NCBI GenBank assembly: GCA_039188505.1
Contig: JBCCZC010000065.1
Span: forward strand, 1-17,718
From: JBCCZC01 sp039188505
GTDB taxonomy: Bacteria; Pseudomonadota; Gammaproteobacteria; Xanthomonadales; SZUA-38
DNA: 17,718 nucleotides
Reading direction: 5' to 3'
The notes beneath the pieces were generated by a model. The model worked only from the letters and a program-made list of their open reading frames with translations. It had not been told where the DNA came from and searched no databases. Positions 1 through 8,274 of the stretch are shown in pieces. Within the stretch, counting starts at the first letter, position 1. The number at the start of each line of letters is the position of its first letter. A program made the position numbers and the translations under genes.

Positions 1-1782
1 CTCGTCCTCTCGACGGCAACGATCGCGCTGCAGGAGCAGCTCCTCACGAAGGACATCGACCTGGTGCGGGAGATCACCGGTTGGGAGATCAAGCCTGCGC
101 TGGCCAAAGGCCGCCTGCGCTACGTGTGCGACCGGCGCCTGGTCGAGCTCGTGGAGGGCGGCAGCGAGGACGCGCCGTCCCTGTTCGAGGTGCCGCCCAC
201 TCCTGCCGTGAAGATGACCGCCCGCGCGCTCTGGAAGCGACGTCAGATCGGCTCCTGGGACGGCGACATCGACGCGTGGTCCGAGACCATTCCACCTGCG
301 GTCCACGCGGCGATTACCGTCCCGGGCGTGGCCTGTTCCGGGCCCGGCTGCCCTCAACACGCCAGCTGCGCGGTCTTCGCGGCTCGCCAGGGGGTTCGGA
401 CCGCCGAGATCATCGTGGCCAACGCCTCGCTCGTCATGGCCGATATTGCCAGCGGTGGCGGGCTCGTGCTCCCGAAGCCCGGCAAGTGCGTCTATATCTT
501 CGACGAGGCCCACCATCTGCCCGAGGTCGCGCGGCGACAGTTCGAGGTCTCCGTGGACGTTGGTCGCGCTCGGCGGTCCCTGCGCCAGATCGGCATGAAG
601 CTCTCCATGGTGACCGACGCCATCGACGAGATCGGCGTGTCGCTTCCCGAGGATTTACAGCCCCGGGCCATGCTTCTCGAACAGTCCTACGGCGAGGCCG
701 AGCAACGCCTGCTGCAGGAGGCGGTCGACGAGGAAGCTGCGCTCGTCGACGCGGACAGCGCGTGGCACCTGGAATTGATGCAGGAGACCCAGTTCCACGG
801 CGAGTGGCTCGATGATGTGCTCTCGAAGCTCCTGGACCACGCCCAGCAGTCGCGATCCGACGCCGGCGATGCGGTCGTCAATGAATTCGGCCGCGTCGCC
901 GCTAGCGTCGAGAGCCTCGCTCGCCTGGGGCGCCTCTGGTGCTATCAGCCCGACCCGGATCCGATCGCTCGGTGGGTGAAGGCGGATCTGAAGGCCGGGG
1001 ACGTGTCGCTGAACGCCGCACCGGTGGACGCCAGCTCGCTGCTGCGCAAGCGACTCTGGAGCGAGTGTGGCGCGGCGGTCCTCACATCCGCGACGCTCCG
1101 CTCGCTCGGTAGCTTCGACATGCTGAAGCGCGACGTCGGCTTCAGACCCGACAGCCGGGAACTCGCGCTCGAATCACCCTTTGACCTGAAGACCCAGGGA
1201 CGGTTCGAGATTCACCCCGATGCCTGCTCACCCCGGAAGATCGAGCAGCACACCAGCGCCATCGTGAAAGCGCTGCCGGACCTGCTCGAGGGCGTTCGCG
1301 GCGCCCTGGTGCTCTTCGCCAGCTATCGACAGCTCGAGGAGGTCTCCCAGCGAATGCCGGGCACCCTGGCGGCCCAGTGCCTCGTGCAGAACACCCTGCC
1401 CCGCCACGAGCTGCTCGAGAAGCACCGCGAGAGCGTCCGCATCGGCGATCGCTCGGTCATCATGGGCGTGCAATCGTTCGGGGAGGGGCTCGATCTACCC
1501 GGCGAGGAATGCGAGATCGTCGTCATCGCGAAGCTGCCGTTCGTGGTACCGAGCGATCCGGTCGAGGTCGCGCGGTCGCGCTGGCTCGAACGGCGGGGAC
1601 GCAATCCCTTCCTAGATGACGCGCTGCCCCGCGCCCACCGCACCCTGGTCCAGTGGTGCGGCCGGCTCATCCGCTCGGAAACGGACACGGGCCGCATCGT
1701 GATCTTCGACTCGAGGCTCGGGACTGAACGCTGGGGTCGGCAGATGCTGGAAACGTTGCCGCCGTTCGCGCGCGGCGTTTAG
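1..1782 (+). CDS. dinG: ATP-dependent DNA helicase DinG, 5' end outside the window
   Basis: Superfamily 2 DNA helicase of the XPD/DinG type, which in this family unwinds DNA 5'-to-3' and contains a 4Fe-4S cluster. The reading frame is open from base 1, so the N-terminus with the Walker A motif is cut off by the window edge; 593 residues are visible. Seen in order (numbering from base 1): LSTATIALQEQL, the motif Ia region, at the start; four cysteines at about 43, 112, 117 and 123 that fit the Fe-S cluster ligands; the DEAH box at 168-171; a late motif with GVQSFGEGLDLPGE; and motif VI QWCGRLIRSETDTGR near the C-terminus, followed by TAG. Roughly 90-120 residues should be missing compared with full-length DinG proteins. 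No partner gene is visible downstream on this strand. An internal GTG at 64 is not the true start because conserved sequence precedes it. Confidence 0.95.
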   Translation, partial: LVLSTATIALQEQLLTKDIDLVREITGWEIKPALAKGRLRYVCDRRLVELVEGGSEDAPSLFEVPPTPAVKMTARALWKRRQIGSWDGDIDAWSETIPPAVHAAITVPGVACSGPGCPQHASCAVFAARQGVRTAEIIVANASLVMADIASGGGLVLPKPGKCVYIFDEAHHLPEVARRQFEVSVDVGRARRSLRQIGMKLSMVTDAIDEIGVSLPEDLQPRAMLLEQSYGEAEQRLLQEAVDEEAALVDADSAWHLELMQETQFHGEWLDDVLSKLLDHAQQSRSDAGDAVVNEFGRVAASVESLARLGRLWCYQPDPDPIARWVKADLKAGDVSLNAAPVDASSLLRKRLWSECGAAVLTSATLRSLGSFDMLKRDVGFRPDSRELALESPFDLKTQGRFEIHPDACSPRKIEQHTSAIVKALPDLLEGVRGALVLFASYRQLEEVSQRMPGTLAAQCLVQNTLPRHELLEKHRESVRIGDRSVIMGVQSFGEGLDLPGEECEIVVIAKLPFVVPSDPVEVARSRWLERRGRNPFLDDALPRAHRTLVQWCGRLIRSETDTGRIVIFDSRLGTERWGRQMLETLPPFARGV

Positions 1783-2025
1783 GTGCTTCCCGGACCGCGC
1801 TGTTGGCGCCCGCGTTCATGCGACGCGCTCCGCGAGTTCTCCCGAAAAGAAACCGACCAATTTCAAACCCGTTGACGACCCGTCGCGGAGCAGCGAACGC
1901 CCGGCGACTCGGGCAACTTGCTGGGCCAGCGGCGTATGCCACGCCCTTCGCGTCGATCGGAGGGAGCTTCAGGGGAGTACGTTCACGCCCCCGCGCACTC
2001 ATGCGCGGGGGCATACATGCGGCGC
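1783..2025. other. convergent intergenic region
   Basis: This gap separates the ends of the convergent DinG and giant-protein genes. I see no coding signal. It contains a 9-bp inverted repeat with a long loop (GCTCCGCGA at 1827-1835 and TCGCGGAGC at 1883-1891) and a much stronger compact hairpin at 1987-2012, listed separately. Confidence 0.7.
1987..2012. terminator. GC-rich hairpin between convergent genes, possible terminator
   Basis: A perfect 11-bp inverted repeat (GCCCCCGCGCA and TGCGCGGGGGC) encloses the 4-nt loop CTCA. It lies 13 nt beyond the stop codon of the giant minus-strand gene and about 200 nt beyond dinG. Neither side has a T-run, so it is not a canonical Rho-independent terminator. 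Position and stability still favour a role in 3'-end formation for one or both genes. Confidence 0.5.
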
Positions 2026-5000
2026 CTACTGGGTCTGCGTTTGCCAGATAGCCTGCGGCGTCAGCGGCACCCGTCCCGAATCCAGGATCGTGGTGCCGTC
2101 CAGCTGGTACAGCCGCCAGACGTTCGTGTCCGTCCGCCGCAGCAGTGCGTCCGTATTGCCGTCGCCGTCGAAGTCATCCAGCCACTGCAGCTGCCACTCG
2201 AGACGCGGCGTCAGGCCGACCCTTCGCTGCGACTCGCGATCGCCCGTTGCCGTGAACGTGTAGATCAGCCAGCGACCGTCGTCCGTCCGCCGCATCAGCA
2301 CGTCGTCCCGACCGTTGCCGTCGAAGTCGCCCGCGCCCTCGAACACCCAATCGCTGACCCGGGTCAGGTTCGGCGAACGACTGCCCGTCACCTCGCCCGT
2401 GCCCGCCGCGAAGGTGTACGCCGTCCAGCGCCCGTCGCTCGTGCTGCGAAGCAGCAGTTCGTCCGTGCCGTCGCCGTCGAAGTCCGCGATGCCCTGCGTC
2501 ACCGTCGTGTCCGATACGTCGATCGCAAGGACCTGCGTGAACGCCAGCTCGCCCGACGCCGTCAGGTACCAGCCCTTCCACTCGCCCGTGTCGCTGTTCC
2601 GGGTCAGGACATCGCCGATCCCGTCGCCGTTCAGATCGCCGAGCCCCTGGAACTCGTCGTCCGGATCACCGCTCACGCTGATGTGTCGGCTCGAGTTCGG
2701 CTGACCTGTCGCACCGTTCAGGTAGTAGACGTGCCAGAAGTTGTTCGAGCTGTTCCGGATCACCAGATCCTCGACCCCGTCGCCGTTCATGTCGGCGATG
2801 CCCTGGGTCGTCCAGTCCCGGTTCGGACTGAACGGACGGTTGCCGTTCGACACCTTCGTGAACCCGTCCATCAGGTACATGTGCCACTTGTTCGTGTCAC
2901 CGCGCCGCAGGATCACCTGGGCCACGTCGATATCCATGAGCTCGATCTCGAAGGTCACCGGGCTGGAGCGGTTCACACCCCCGCCGCTGCGACCGCCGTT
3001 GTCCCGCGCGTTGACGCTGACCTCGGCGGTGCCGCCATTGCCGGTCAGCGTGTAGCGCAGCTCACCGGCCCGGCTGACCGTAACGTCGCCGTCGAGGACG
3101 CCGTCCGGATCGGACACGGTGCTCACCTCGAAGCGGACGTTCTGGTCGTCCTCGTTCGGACCGGCCGAAATATCGGTCGCCCACCCGGCCACGCGCTGGA
3201 TCAGCTCCGCGCCGTTGGCGAGCGTCTGGTCCGGACCCGCCGTGAAGCTCGGCGCGTCGTTGATCGGCGTGACCTCGATGGTCACCGTGGCCGTGTCCGT
3301 CAGGACCGTGTTGTCGGCCACGGTGTAGTCGAAGGTCGCGGTGCCGAACTCGTTGGCCGGCGGCGTGTAGGTGAAGGCGCCATCGGTGCCCAGCACCACC
3401 TCACCACCGATGCCGTCGGCATCGAACGTGCCTGGCGTCGTCACCAGCACCTCGTCGGCCTCGCCGCCGAAGTCGATGCCGTTGCCGTTGTCTTCCAGCA
3501 CGTTGCCGGAGACCGCCCGGTCCTCGCGGGTGGTGAAGCCGTCGTCCTGGGCGACCAGCGTGTCGTCCCTGCCCGTGACCGTAATCGTCCCCGTCGCCGT
3601 TTCCTCGGTGTCACCGTCACTCGCCGTGTAGGTGAAGGTCACCGTCGACTCTTCACCGTCATTCAGCGACTCGAAGGCATCGCCCGTATCGAAAGACAGG
3701 GTCCCGTCGGCCGAGACCGTCAGCGTGCCGCCGCCGGTCGGCGTGTAGGCCGTCCCCACGACCGCCATCCCGTCGATGGCGATCACCAACAGCGTGTTGA
3801 TGTCGAGGGCCGAGTCATTGGCGAGCAGGCCGTTGCCGAGCGCCACGCCGAGGACGTCGCCCTCGGCGACCGTGTAGGCGTCATCCTCGGCTTCCACCAC
3901 GACCAGCTGGTAGACCTCGCTGATCGCCGGCTCGGCACCCTCGAACGGGTTGCCCAGGGAGTCGGCGATGTCCTGGCCCGGTGCCGAGGCGAGGCCCACC
4001 GTTCCGGAGAACGTCGCGAGGTCGCCGCCCGAGATCTCGAGATCGAACACCGTGTCGGGCGTCACCGTCGTGAGGCCGGTCACCATCGCCGTCGAGCCGC
4101 CCGTCACGATCACGTCCGTCACGTCGACGTTCTGCGCGTCGCCGTCGAAGGTCAGGCGCAGCACCAGCGTGTCGGCATTGGTGGTCGCCACGGCGCCCGG
4201 CGGCAGCGTGATCGACAGCAGCACCGGGCCGGTGTTGTCGAGGGTGTAGGTTTCGTCGGTGGCCGGAGCCGCCGGATCCAGCACGTTGCCCGCCGGATCG
4301 TTGATCGACAATGCGCCGACGCCCTTTCTCAAGGTGTTCAGGCCAAGACCCACGGTCCCGTCGAAGTCGGCGAGGTCGCCGCCGGAGACCGTCACGTCGA
4401 AGACGGAGTCCGCCGTCGCCGTCGAGACGTTCGTGACCGTCGCCGTCGTCCCCCCGGTCACGCGGAAGCGGTCGGTTGCGACGTTCTCCACGTCCTCGCT
4501 GAAGGTCACGCGGAACACCAGCGTGTCGGCGTTCGTCGGCGTCGTCATCGGCGTCTGACGCGTGATCGAGGTGATCGTGGGCGCGATGTTGTCGAGCGTG
4601 TAGGTTTCATCCGTCGCAGGCTCGCCGGCCGGAAGGGCGTTGCCTGCCACATCCGTGATGTTCTGTCCGCCCGCGAGATCGAGGCCGACAGTCCCGTTGA
4701 GCGCCGCGAGGTCGCCGCCGGAAACTGTGATGTCGTAGGTCGTCGCGTCGATGCCGTTCACCACACTGACGGTGCCTGTGGTGCCCGTGGCACTGAAATC
4801 GGCTGCATCGACGTTCTGGACGTCCTCGTCGAAGATCGCCCGGAAGACCACCACGTTCGCATTCGTCGGCGACGTATTCGGCGGCTTGGGAGCAAAGGAC
4901 AGGGCCGACGGTGCGTCGTTGTCCACCGTGTAGGTCTCGTCCGTAGCCGGTTCGGTGGTGGCGAGGTCGTTGCCCGCCACGTCGGTCACGGTCGGGTTGC

Positions 5001-8000
5001 CCTTTGCCACGACAGACGCGAGATCCAGGCCGACGACGCCGTCGAACCCGGCCAGGTCGCCGCCCGAGACCGTCACGTCATAGGTGTCGCCGCTGCCGGA
5101 GACGCCCGTGACCGTCGCGGTGGTACTGCCATTCACGGTGAAGGTGCCCGCGCTCACATCCTGGACGGTCTCGCTGAAGATCACCCGGAAGACCAGCGTG
5201 TCGGCGTTCGTCGATGTCGTCATCGGCGTCTGGCGCGTGATCGACGAGACCGTCGGCACCATGTTGTCGAGCGTGTACGTCTCGTCCGTTGCCGGTTCAC
5301 CCGCCGGCAGATCATTGCTCGCCAGGTCGGCGATGTCCTGGGCACCGGCGAGGTTGAGTCCCACCGTTCCATCGAGTCCAGCGAGATCACCGCCCGAGAC
5401 CGTGATGTCGTAGGTAGCGGCGTCGACCGCGACCACGTTGGATACCGTGGCCGTCGTTCCGGCGGCAGCGAAGTCTGCCGCGCTGACGTTCTGCACGTCT
5501 TCGTCGAAGGTCGCTCGGAAGGTCAGACTGTCGGCATTCGTCGGCGACGTTGCCGGTGTCTGGCGCGCAAACGATGTGAGGGTCGGCGGGGTGTTGTCGA
5601 AGATCGAGGTGAACTGGCTGCTGGTGATGCTCGCAACCCCCGCTGAGGTAGCCTGCAGATTGAAATTCTCGTCAGTGGAACCCGAGTTCGTGTACGTCAG
5701 CTGGAGCGTGTCGAAGGAAACCACCCCAGCCGTCGCATTCAGTGTGACGGTCGCTGGGCTGCCATCACTATCACCGGCTGCCGACAGCGTAGCGGTCCCT
5801 GATCCCAGCACCTCCCCGAGAGTGACAGCGCCGGTGAAGCCCGTATCCCGGATGCCGACCGAGTTGACGCCCTCGATGACCGGCACGGTGGTCAGCGACG
5901 TCGCTTGCCCATTGACCACGGTGAGTGGAGCCGGCTGCGTGGTCATCCGCAGATTGGTCGCAATCACGTCTGCAGTTACGGAATTGGATACCGCGTTCGT
6001 CAGCGATCCGCTGCTCGCAGTCAGCGTGAACGCCTCTTGGTCGGCCGTCGCGCTGTAGGCGACCGCAGTGAACGTCGCCACACCGCCCGAGGCGGTCGCG
6101 GAGCCGCCGGCCAGCGTACCCGCGCTCGCCTCCGTCAGGGTCACGCCGACCGCGTAGTCGGCGTCCAAGTTGTCGGCCGCGTCCAGCGCCCGAACGACGG
6201 GCTGGGTGCTGAGCGGGAAAAGGCTGACTGCGCCGGCAGGCTGGGTACTGAACGCCAGCTTGGAGGCTACGACCTCCGTACTCATGTTGCCCGTCGACAC
6301 CGACGCATTGCTGCCCGTCATGCCCGTCTTCGCCGCATCAACGGTGAGATCCGTGTCGCCATCGATCGAGATCGAGAAAGTCTGGTTGTCCGAGATGTTC
6401 GTGTTGTCGGCCCAGAAGGCGCTCACCGTGCAGGTGGCGGCACTGTTGTTGGGGACAGACAGGGAAAGTCCACTGAACGTCACCGTCGAACCGGACGGGG
6501 CAACGCTGGTCTGCGACGCGCAGCCCGACAGGTTGAATCTCATTTTTGAGAAGTTGCCGCTCGCCGCTCCGGCAAGATTCAGGCGGATCGCCGAAACGTC
6601 GAGGGGGAAGACATCCCCACCGCCGTCGTTAATCCTGAAATCGAAGACGTTGACCGCCGTTCCCGTGGAAACGGCACTCGTGACCAGATCGACAGGTTCC
6701 GCGACCCCCGGCGCCGCCACGAGCGTCCCGTCGCTGTTGGGCACGGGCGCCTTGAGGTCGGACAAGGTCATGTTCTCGAAGTAGGCGCAGATATGTCCGC
6801 CGCTGAAGGCGGCATCGACCCGAAGCTTGGTGATGTCGTTGAAGCTGCTGAAGTCGCCGCCAAAGTCTCCGACCATGGTCTTGCTCTGGTTTGTGTTCAT
6901 GGTCGTCGGCAGCGTCGGAGCTGTGACGACCGTCCCCCCGCCCTTGAGGTATCCCGTGATATCCAGAGTGGTGAAAGAACCGTTGCCGAGGGAGTTGCAG
7001 CCGTTGCTGAACTCCATCTCGGTGATGTCGAAGCTCTCCAGCGTGGTCTCGTTGGGCCGCAGGTAGAAGGTGTAGGTGGCCGTCGTGTCCCTGTTGAAAT
7101 AGACGAAGCCGGAGCTGGATGCCCTCATCGGGTAGGTCGGCTTGATCTTGAACGCATCTGTGCCGTTGAAAAGGGTCCCGGAGAGAGTATAGGAGCCCGT
7201 TGGCAGGATCGTGGAGATCCTGCTGAAGTTGTAGGTCGGCAGCGCTCCGCGCCACCCATTCAGATTGGAAACGGCCGCGTTCTTGACCACGAGCCCCGTG
7301 GCCGCCTCAAGGTCCCAGTCGCCCTGGAAGTCCGAGTGCCCGGTCACGTCGACCGAGGCCGCCACGTCGGCGCCCGTCATGGCCGCCAGCTCCTGCACGA
7401 ATCGCTTCCCGCGCTCGCCTGCGGCGACGTTGCAGCCGAACAGGAGGATATCGCCGTCGCCTTCGATGTGAGCGCCGATGCGCCGCCACCGGGCTTCCTG
7501 CTTCTTGAGCGTTTCGAGCGAGATGACGTGGTCGCCGAGGGCCAGCAGCCCGCTGGCGCCGTGGGAGATCACGTTGAGCGCATCGACGGTTCCGAGGTCC
7601 TTGAGCGATGCCTCGATCGCAGCGAGGGGATCATCACCGGCCGACAACAGCAGAACGTCGCCGTCCTCGACCGCGTCCCGCATCACCTGCCAGTCCTCGA
7701 CCGACGTCGTGTCGATGACGGTCAAGGTGCGCAGCCTGACAGCGGGCGGATCGATGTCGGAATCATCATCGGTCGCGACGGTGAACTCGTCCGCTGGCAG
7801 TTCGGGCAGCTCCTCGACCGGCGGATTCATCGTCATGAGGTGCAGCGAGACGTTCTCCGAAGACGAGGTGCGGAAATCGTCGACGTGGAAGCTGTCGTCG
7901 TCGGTCTCGACCAGCATGGACTGGTCCGCGACGGTCACCAGATCGTCAACGCCCCCCTCCCAGGATCCGATGGCGGCGTTGGCGTTCGGGGCTGCCTGCA

Positions 8001-8262
8001 GCGACAGCAGCAGCGCGCCCACCGTCACCGTCTTCGTCGTCAGCCGCAGAGCACCGCCAAGACCGAATGCCCGACGCAGACGTTTCACCTGCTGATTCGA
8101 AACAGGCTGGTCGAAGCGCACGCGTTCGTTCTCGATTCGCTCGAGGAATGCCCCGGTAGCGCGCCGCTGGGCACGACTCTGGAGATAGGCGTCGTCGACC
8201 CGATACTTCGAGTAGAGCGTCCGGTAGTAGGCAGTCGCGCACTCGGTTCTACGCGCTCTCAT
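2026..8262 (-). CDS. giant DUF4347 / Ig-like repeat / FG-GAP repeat surface or secreted protein
   Basis: A protein of about 2,078 residues, probably an exported adhesin-like or surface-layer protein; its exact function is unknown. The start ATG at 8262 is chosen because GAGGTG stands 7 nt upstream; the frame stays open to 8337 but would then run deeper into the neighbouring gene. Layout: basic N-terminal stretch (1-75); signal-like hydrophobic segment ending ANA|A near 96; acidic linker; DUF4347 (about 180-337) with the ISHG histidine at 234 and FGCN cysteine at 277; beta-sandwich regions (about 340-665); two filamin/Ig-like domains (about 666-888); five Ig-like repeats (889-1453); three cadherin/VCBS-like domains (about 1454-1776); and an FG-GAP-like propeller with five D-x-D/N-G calcium loops (about 1777-2078). 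It overlaps the TIGR03032 gene by 14 nt. There are no RTX nonapeptides, LPXTG motif or PEP-CTERM tail. Domain names are recognised by eye; the adhesin role is inference. Confidence 0.85.
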   Translation of the reverse strand: MRARRTECATAYYRTLYSKYRVDDAYLQSRAQRRATGAFLERIENERVRFDQPVSNQQVKRLRRAFGLGGALRLTTKTVTVGALLLSLQAAPNANAAIGSWEGGVDDLVTVADQSMLVETDDDSFHVDDFRTSSSENVSLHLMTMNPPVEELPELPADEFTVATDDDSDIDPPAVRLRTLTVIDTTSVEDWQVMRDAVEDGDVLLLSAGDDPLAAIEASLKDLGTVDALNVISHGASGLLALGDHVISLETLKKQEARWRRIGAHIEGDGDILLFGCNVAAGERGKRFVQELAAMTGADVAASVDVTGHSDFQGDWDLEAATGLVVKNAAVSNLNGWRGALPTYNFSRISTILPTGSYTLSGTLFNGTDAFKIKPTYPMRASSSGFVYFNRDTTATYTFYLRPNETTLESFDITEMEFSNGCNSLGNGSFTTLDITGYLKGGGTVVTAPTLPTTMNTNQSKTMVGDFGGDFSSFNDITKLRVDAAFSGGHICAYFENMTLSDLKAPVPNSDGTLVAAPGVAEPVDLVTSAVSTGTAVNVFDFRINDGGGDVFPLDVSAIRLNLAGAASGNFSKMRFNLSGCASQTSVAPSGSTVTFSGLSLSVPNNSAATCTVSAFWADNTNISDNQTFSISIDGDTDLTVDAAKTGMTGSNASVSTGNMSTEVVASKLAFSTQPAGAVSLFPLSTQPVVRALDAADNLDADYAVGVTLTEASAGTLAGGSATASGGVATFTAVAYSATADQEAFTLTASSGSLTNAVSNSVTADVIATNLRMTTQPAPLTVVNGQATSLTTVPVIEGVNSVGIRDTGFTGAVTLGEVLGSGTATLSAAGDSDGSPATVTLNATAGVVSFDTLQLTYTNSGSTDENFNLQATSAGVASITSSQFTSIFDNTPPTLTSFARQTPATSPTNADSLTFRATFDEDVQNVSAADFAAAGTTATVSNVVAVDAATYDITVSGGDLAGLDGTVGLNLAGAQDIADLASNDLPAGEPATDETYTLDNMVPTVSSITRQTPMTTSTNADTLVFRVIFSETVQDVSAGTFTVNGSTTATVTGVSGSGDTYDVTVSGGDLAGFDGVVGLDLASVVAKGNPTVTDVAGNDLATTEPATDETYTVDNDAPSALSFAPKPPNTSPTNANVVVFRAIFDEDVQNVDAADFSATGTTGTVSVVNGIDATTYDITVSGGDLAALNGTVGLDLAGGQNITDVAGNALPAGEPATDETYTLDNIAPTITSITRQTPMTTPTNADTLVFRVTFSEDVENVATDRFRVTGGTTATVTNVSTATADSVFDVTVSGGDLADFDGTVGLGLNTLRKGVGALSINDPAGNVLDPAAPATDETYTLDNTGPVLLSITLPPGAVATTNADTLVLRLTFDGDAQNVDVTDVIVTGGSTAMVTGLTTVTPDTVFDLEISGGDLATFSGTVGLASAPGQDIADSLGNPFEGAEPAISEVYQLVVVEAEDDAYTVAEGDVLGVALGNGLLANDSALDINTLLVIAIDGMAVVGTAYTPTGGGTLTVSADGTLSFDTGDAFESLNDGEESTVTFTYTASDGDTEETATGTITVTGRDDTLVAQDDGFTTREDRAVSGNVLEDNGNGIDFGGEADEVLVTTPGTFDADGIGGEVVLGTDGAFTYTPPANEFGTATFDYTVADNTVLTDTATVTIEVTPINDAPSFTAGPDQTLANGAELIQRVAGWATDISAGPNEDDQNVRFEVSTVSDPDGVLDGDVTVSRAGELRYTLTGNGGTAEVSVNARDNGGRSGGGVNRSSPVTFEIELMDIDVAQVILRRGDTNKWHMYLMDGFTKVSNGNRPFSPNRDWTTQGIADMNGDGVEDLVIRNSSNNFWHVYYLNGATGQPNSSRHISVSGDPDDEFQGLGDLNGDGIGDVLTRNSDTGEWKGWYLTASGELAFTQVLAIDVSDTTVTQGIADFDGDGTDELLLRSTSDGRWTAYTFAAGTGEVTGSRSPNLTRVSDWVFEGAGDFDGNGRDDVLMRRTDDGRWLIYTFTATGDRESQRRVGLTPRLEWQLQWLDDFDGDGNTDALLRRTDTNVWRLYQLDGTTILDSGRVPLTPQAIWQTQTQ
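2149..2935 (-). repeat. FG-GAP/VCBS-type repeats encoding a C-terminal beta-propeller
   Basis: Five copies of a roughly 52-residue unit occur at a spacing of about 155 nt. Each carries a calcium-binding loop: ADMNGDGVED, GDLNGDGIGD, ADFDGDGTDE, GDFDGNGRDD and DDFDGDGNTD. Tryptophans recur in a W-x-x-Y context between loops (WHMYLM, WHVYYL, WKGWYL, WTAYTF, WLIYTF, WRLYQL). This is the pattern of integrin-like or lectin-like FG-GAP propellers. The protein ends directly after the last blade. Confidence 0.8.
3904..5598 (-). repeat. five tandem Ig-like repeats inside the giant gene
   Basis: Each unit begins with a DNxxP motif and ends with a variant of EPATDETYTL. Units start at protein residues 889, 999, 1114, 1224 and 1342, giving lengths of about 110, 115, 110, 118 and 112. 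All contain a VSGGDL or ISGGDL core. Units 1 and 3 share DEDVQNV-x-AADF, TYDITVSGGDL and LPAGEPATDETYTLDN. Units 2 and 4 share SITRQTPMTT, TNADTLVFRV and an extra loop before the NDPAGN/TDVAGN segment. The fifth is the most diverged. These are Ig-like bacterial adhesin modules, and the pattern implies duplication of a two-domain unit. Confidence 0.85.
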
Positions 8263-8274
8263 TCGCTCGCACCT
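8249..8274 (-). promoter_or_regulatory. overlapping stop/start with Shine-Dalgarno of the giant gene
   Basis: On the minus strand GAGGTG is followed by 7 nt and ATG (8262). The TAG of the TIGR03032 gene lies at 8251-8249, inside the first codons of the giant gene. This decides the start of the giant protein and indicates translational coupling. Confidence 0.7.

Noticed and set aside
1827..1891. 9-bp inverted repeat downstream of dinG as a terminator
   Set aside because: The loop is 47 nt and no T-run follows; a 9-bp GC-rich match at this distance is not rare in such sequence.
1918..5646. A 1,242-codon open frame on the plus strand opposite the giant gene
   Set aside because: The translation is dominated by Arg, Val, His and Gly with regularly repeating words that mirror the antisense Ig-like repeats. 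It has no recognisable domain. In GC-rich genes with GC at codon position 3 such antisense frames stay open by chance.
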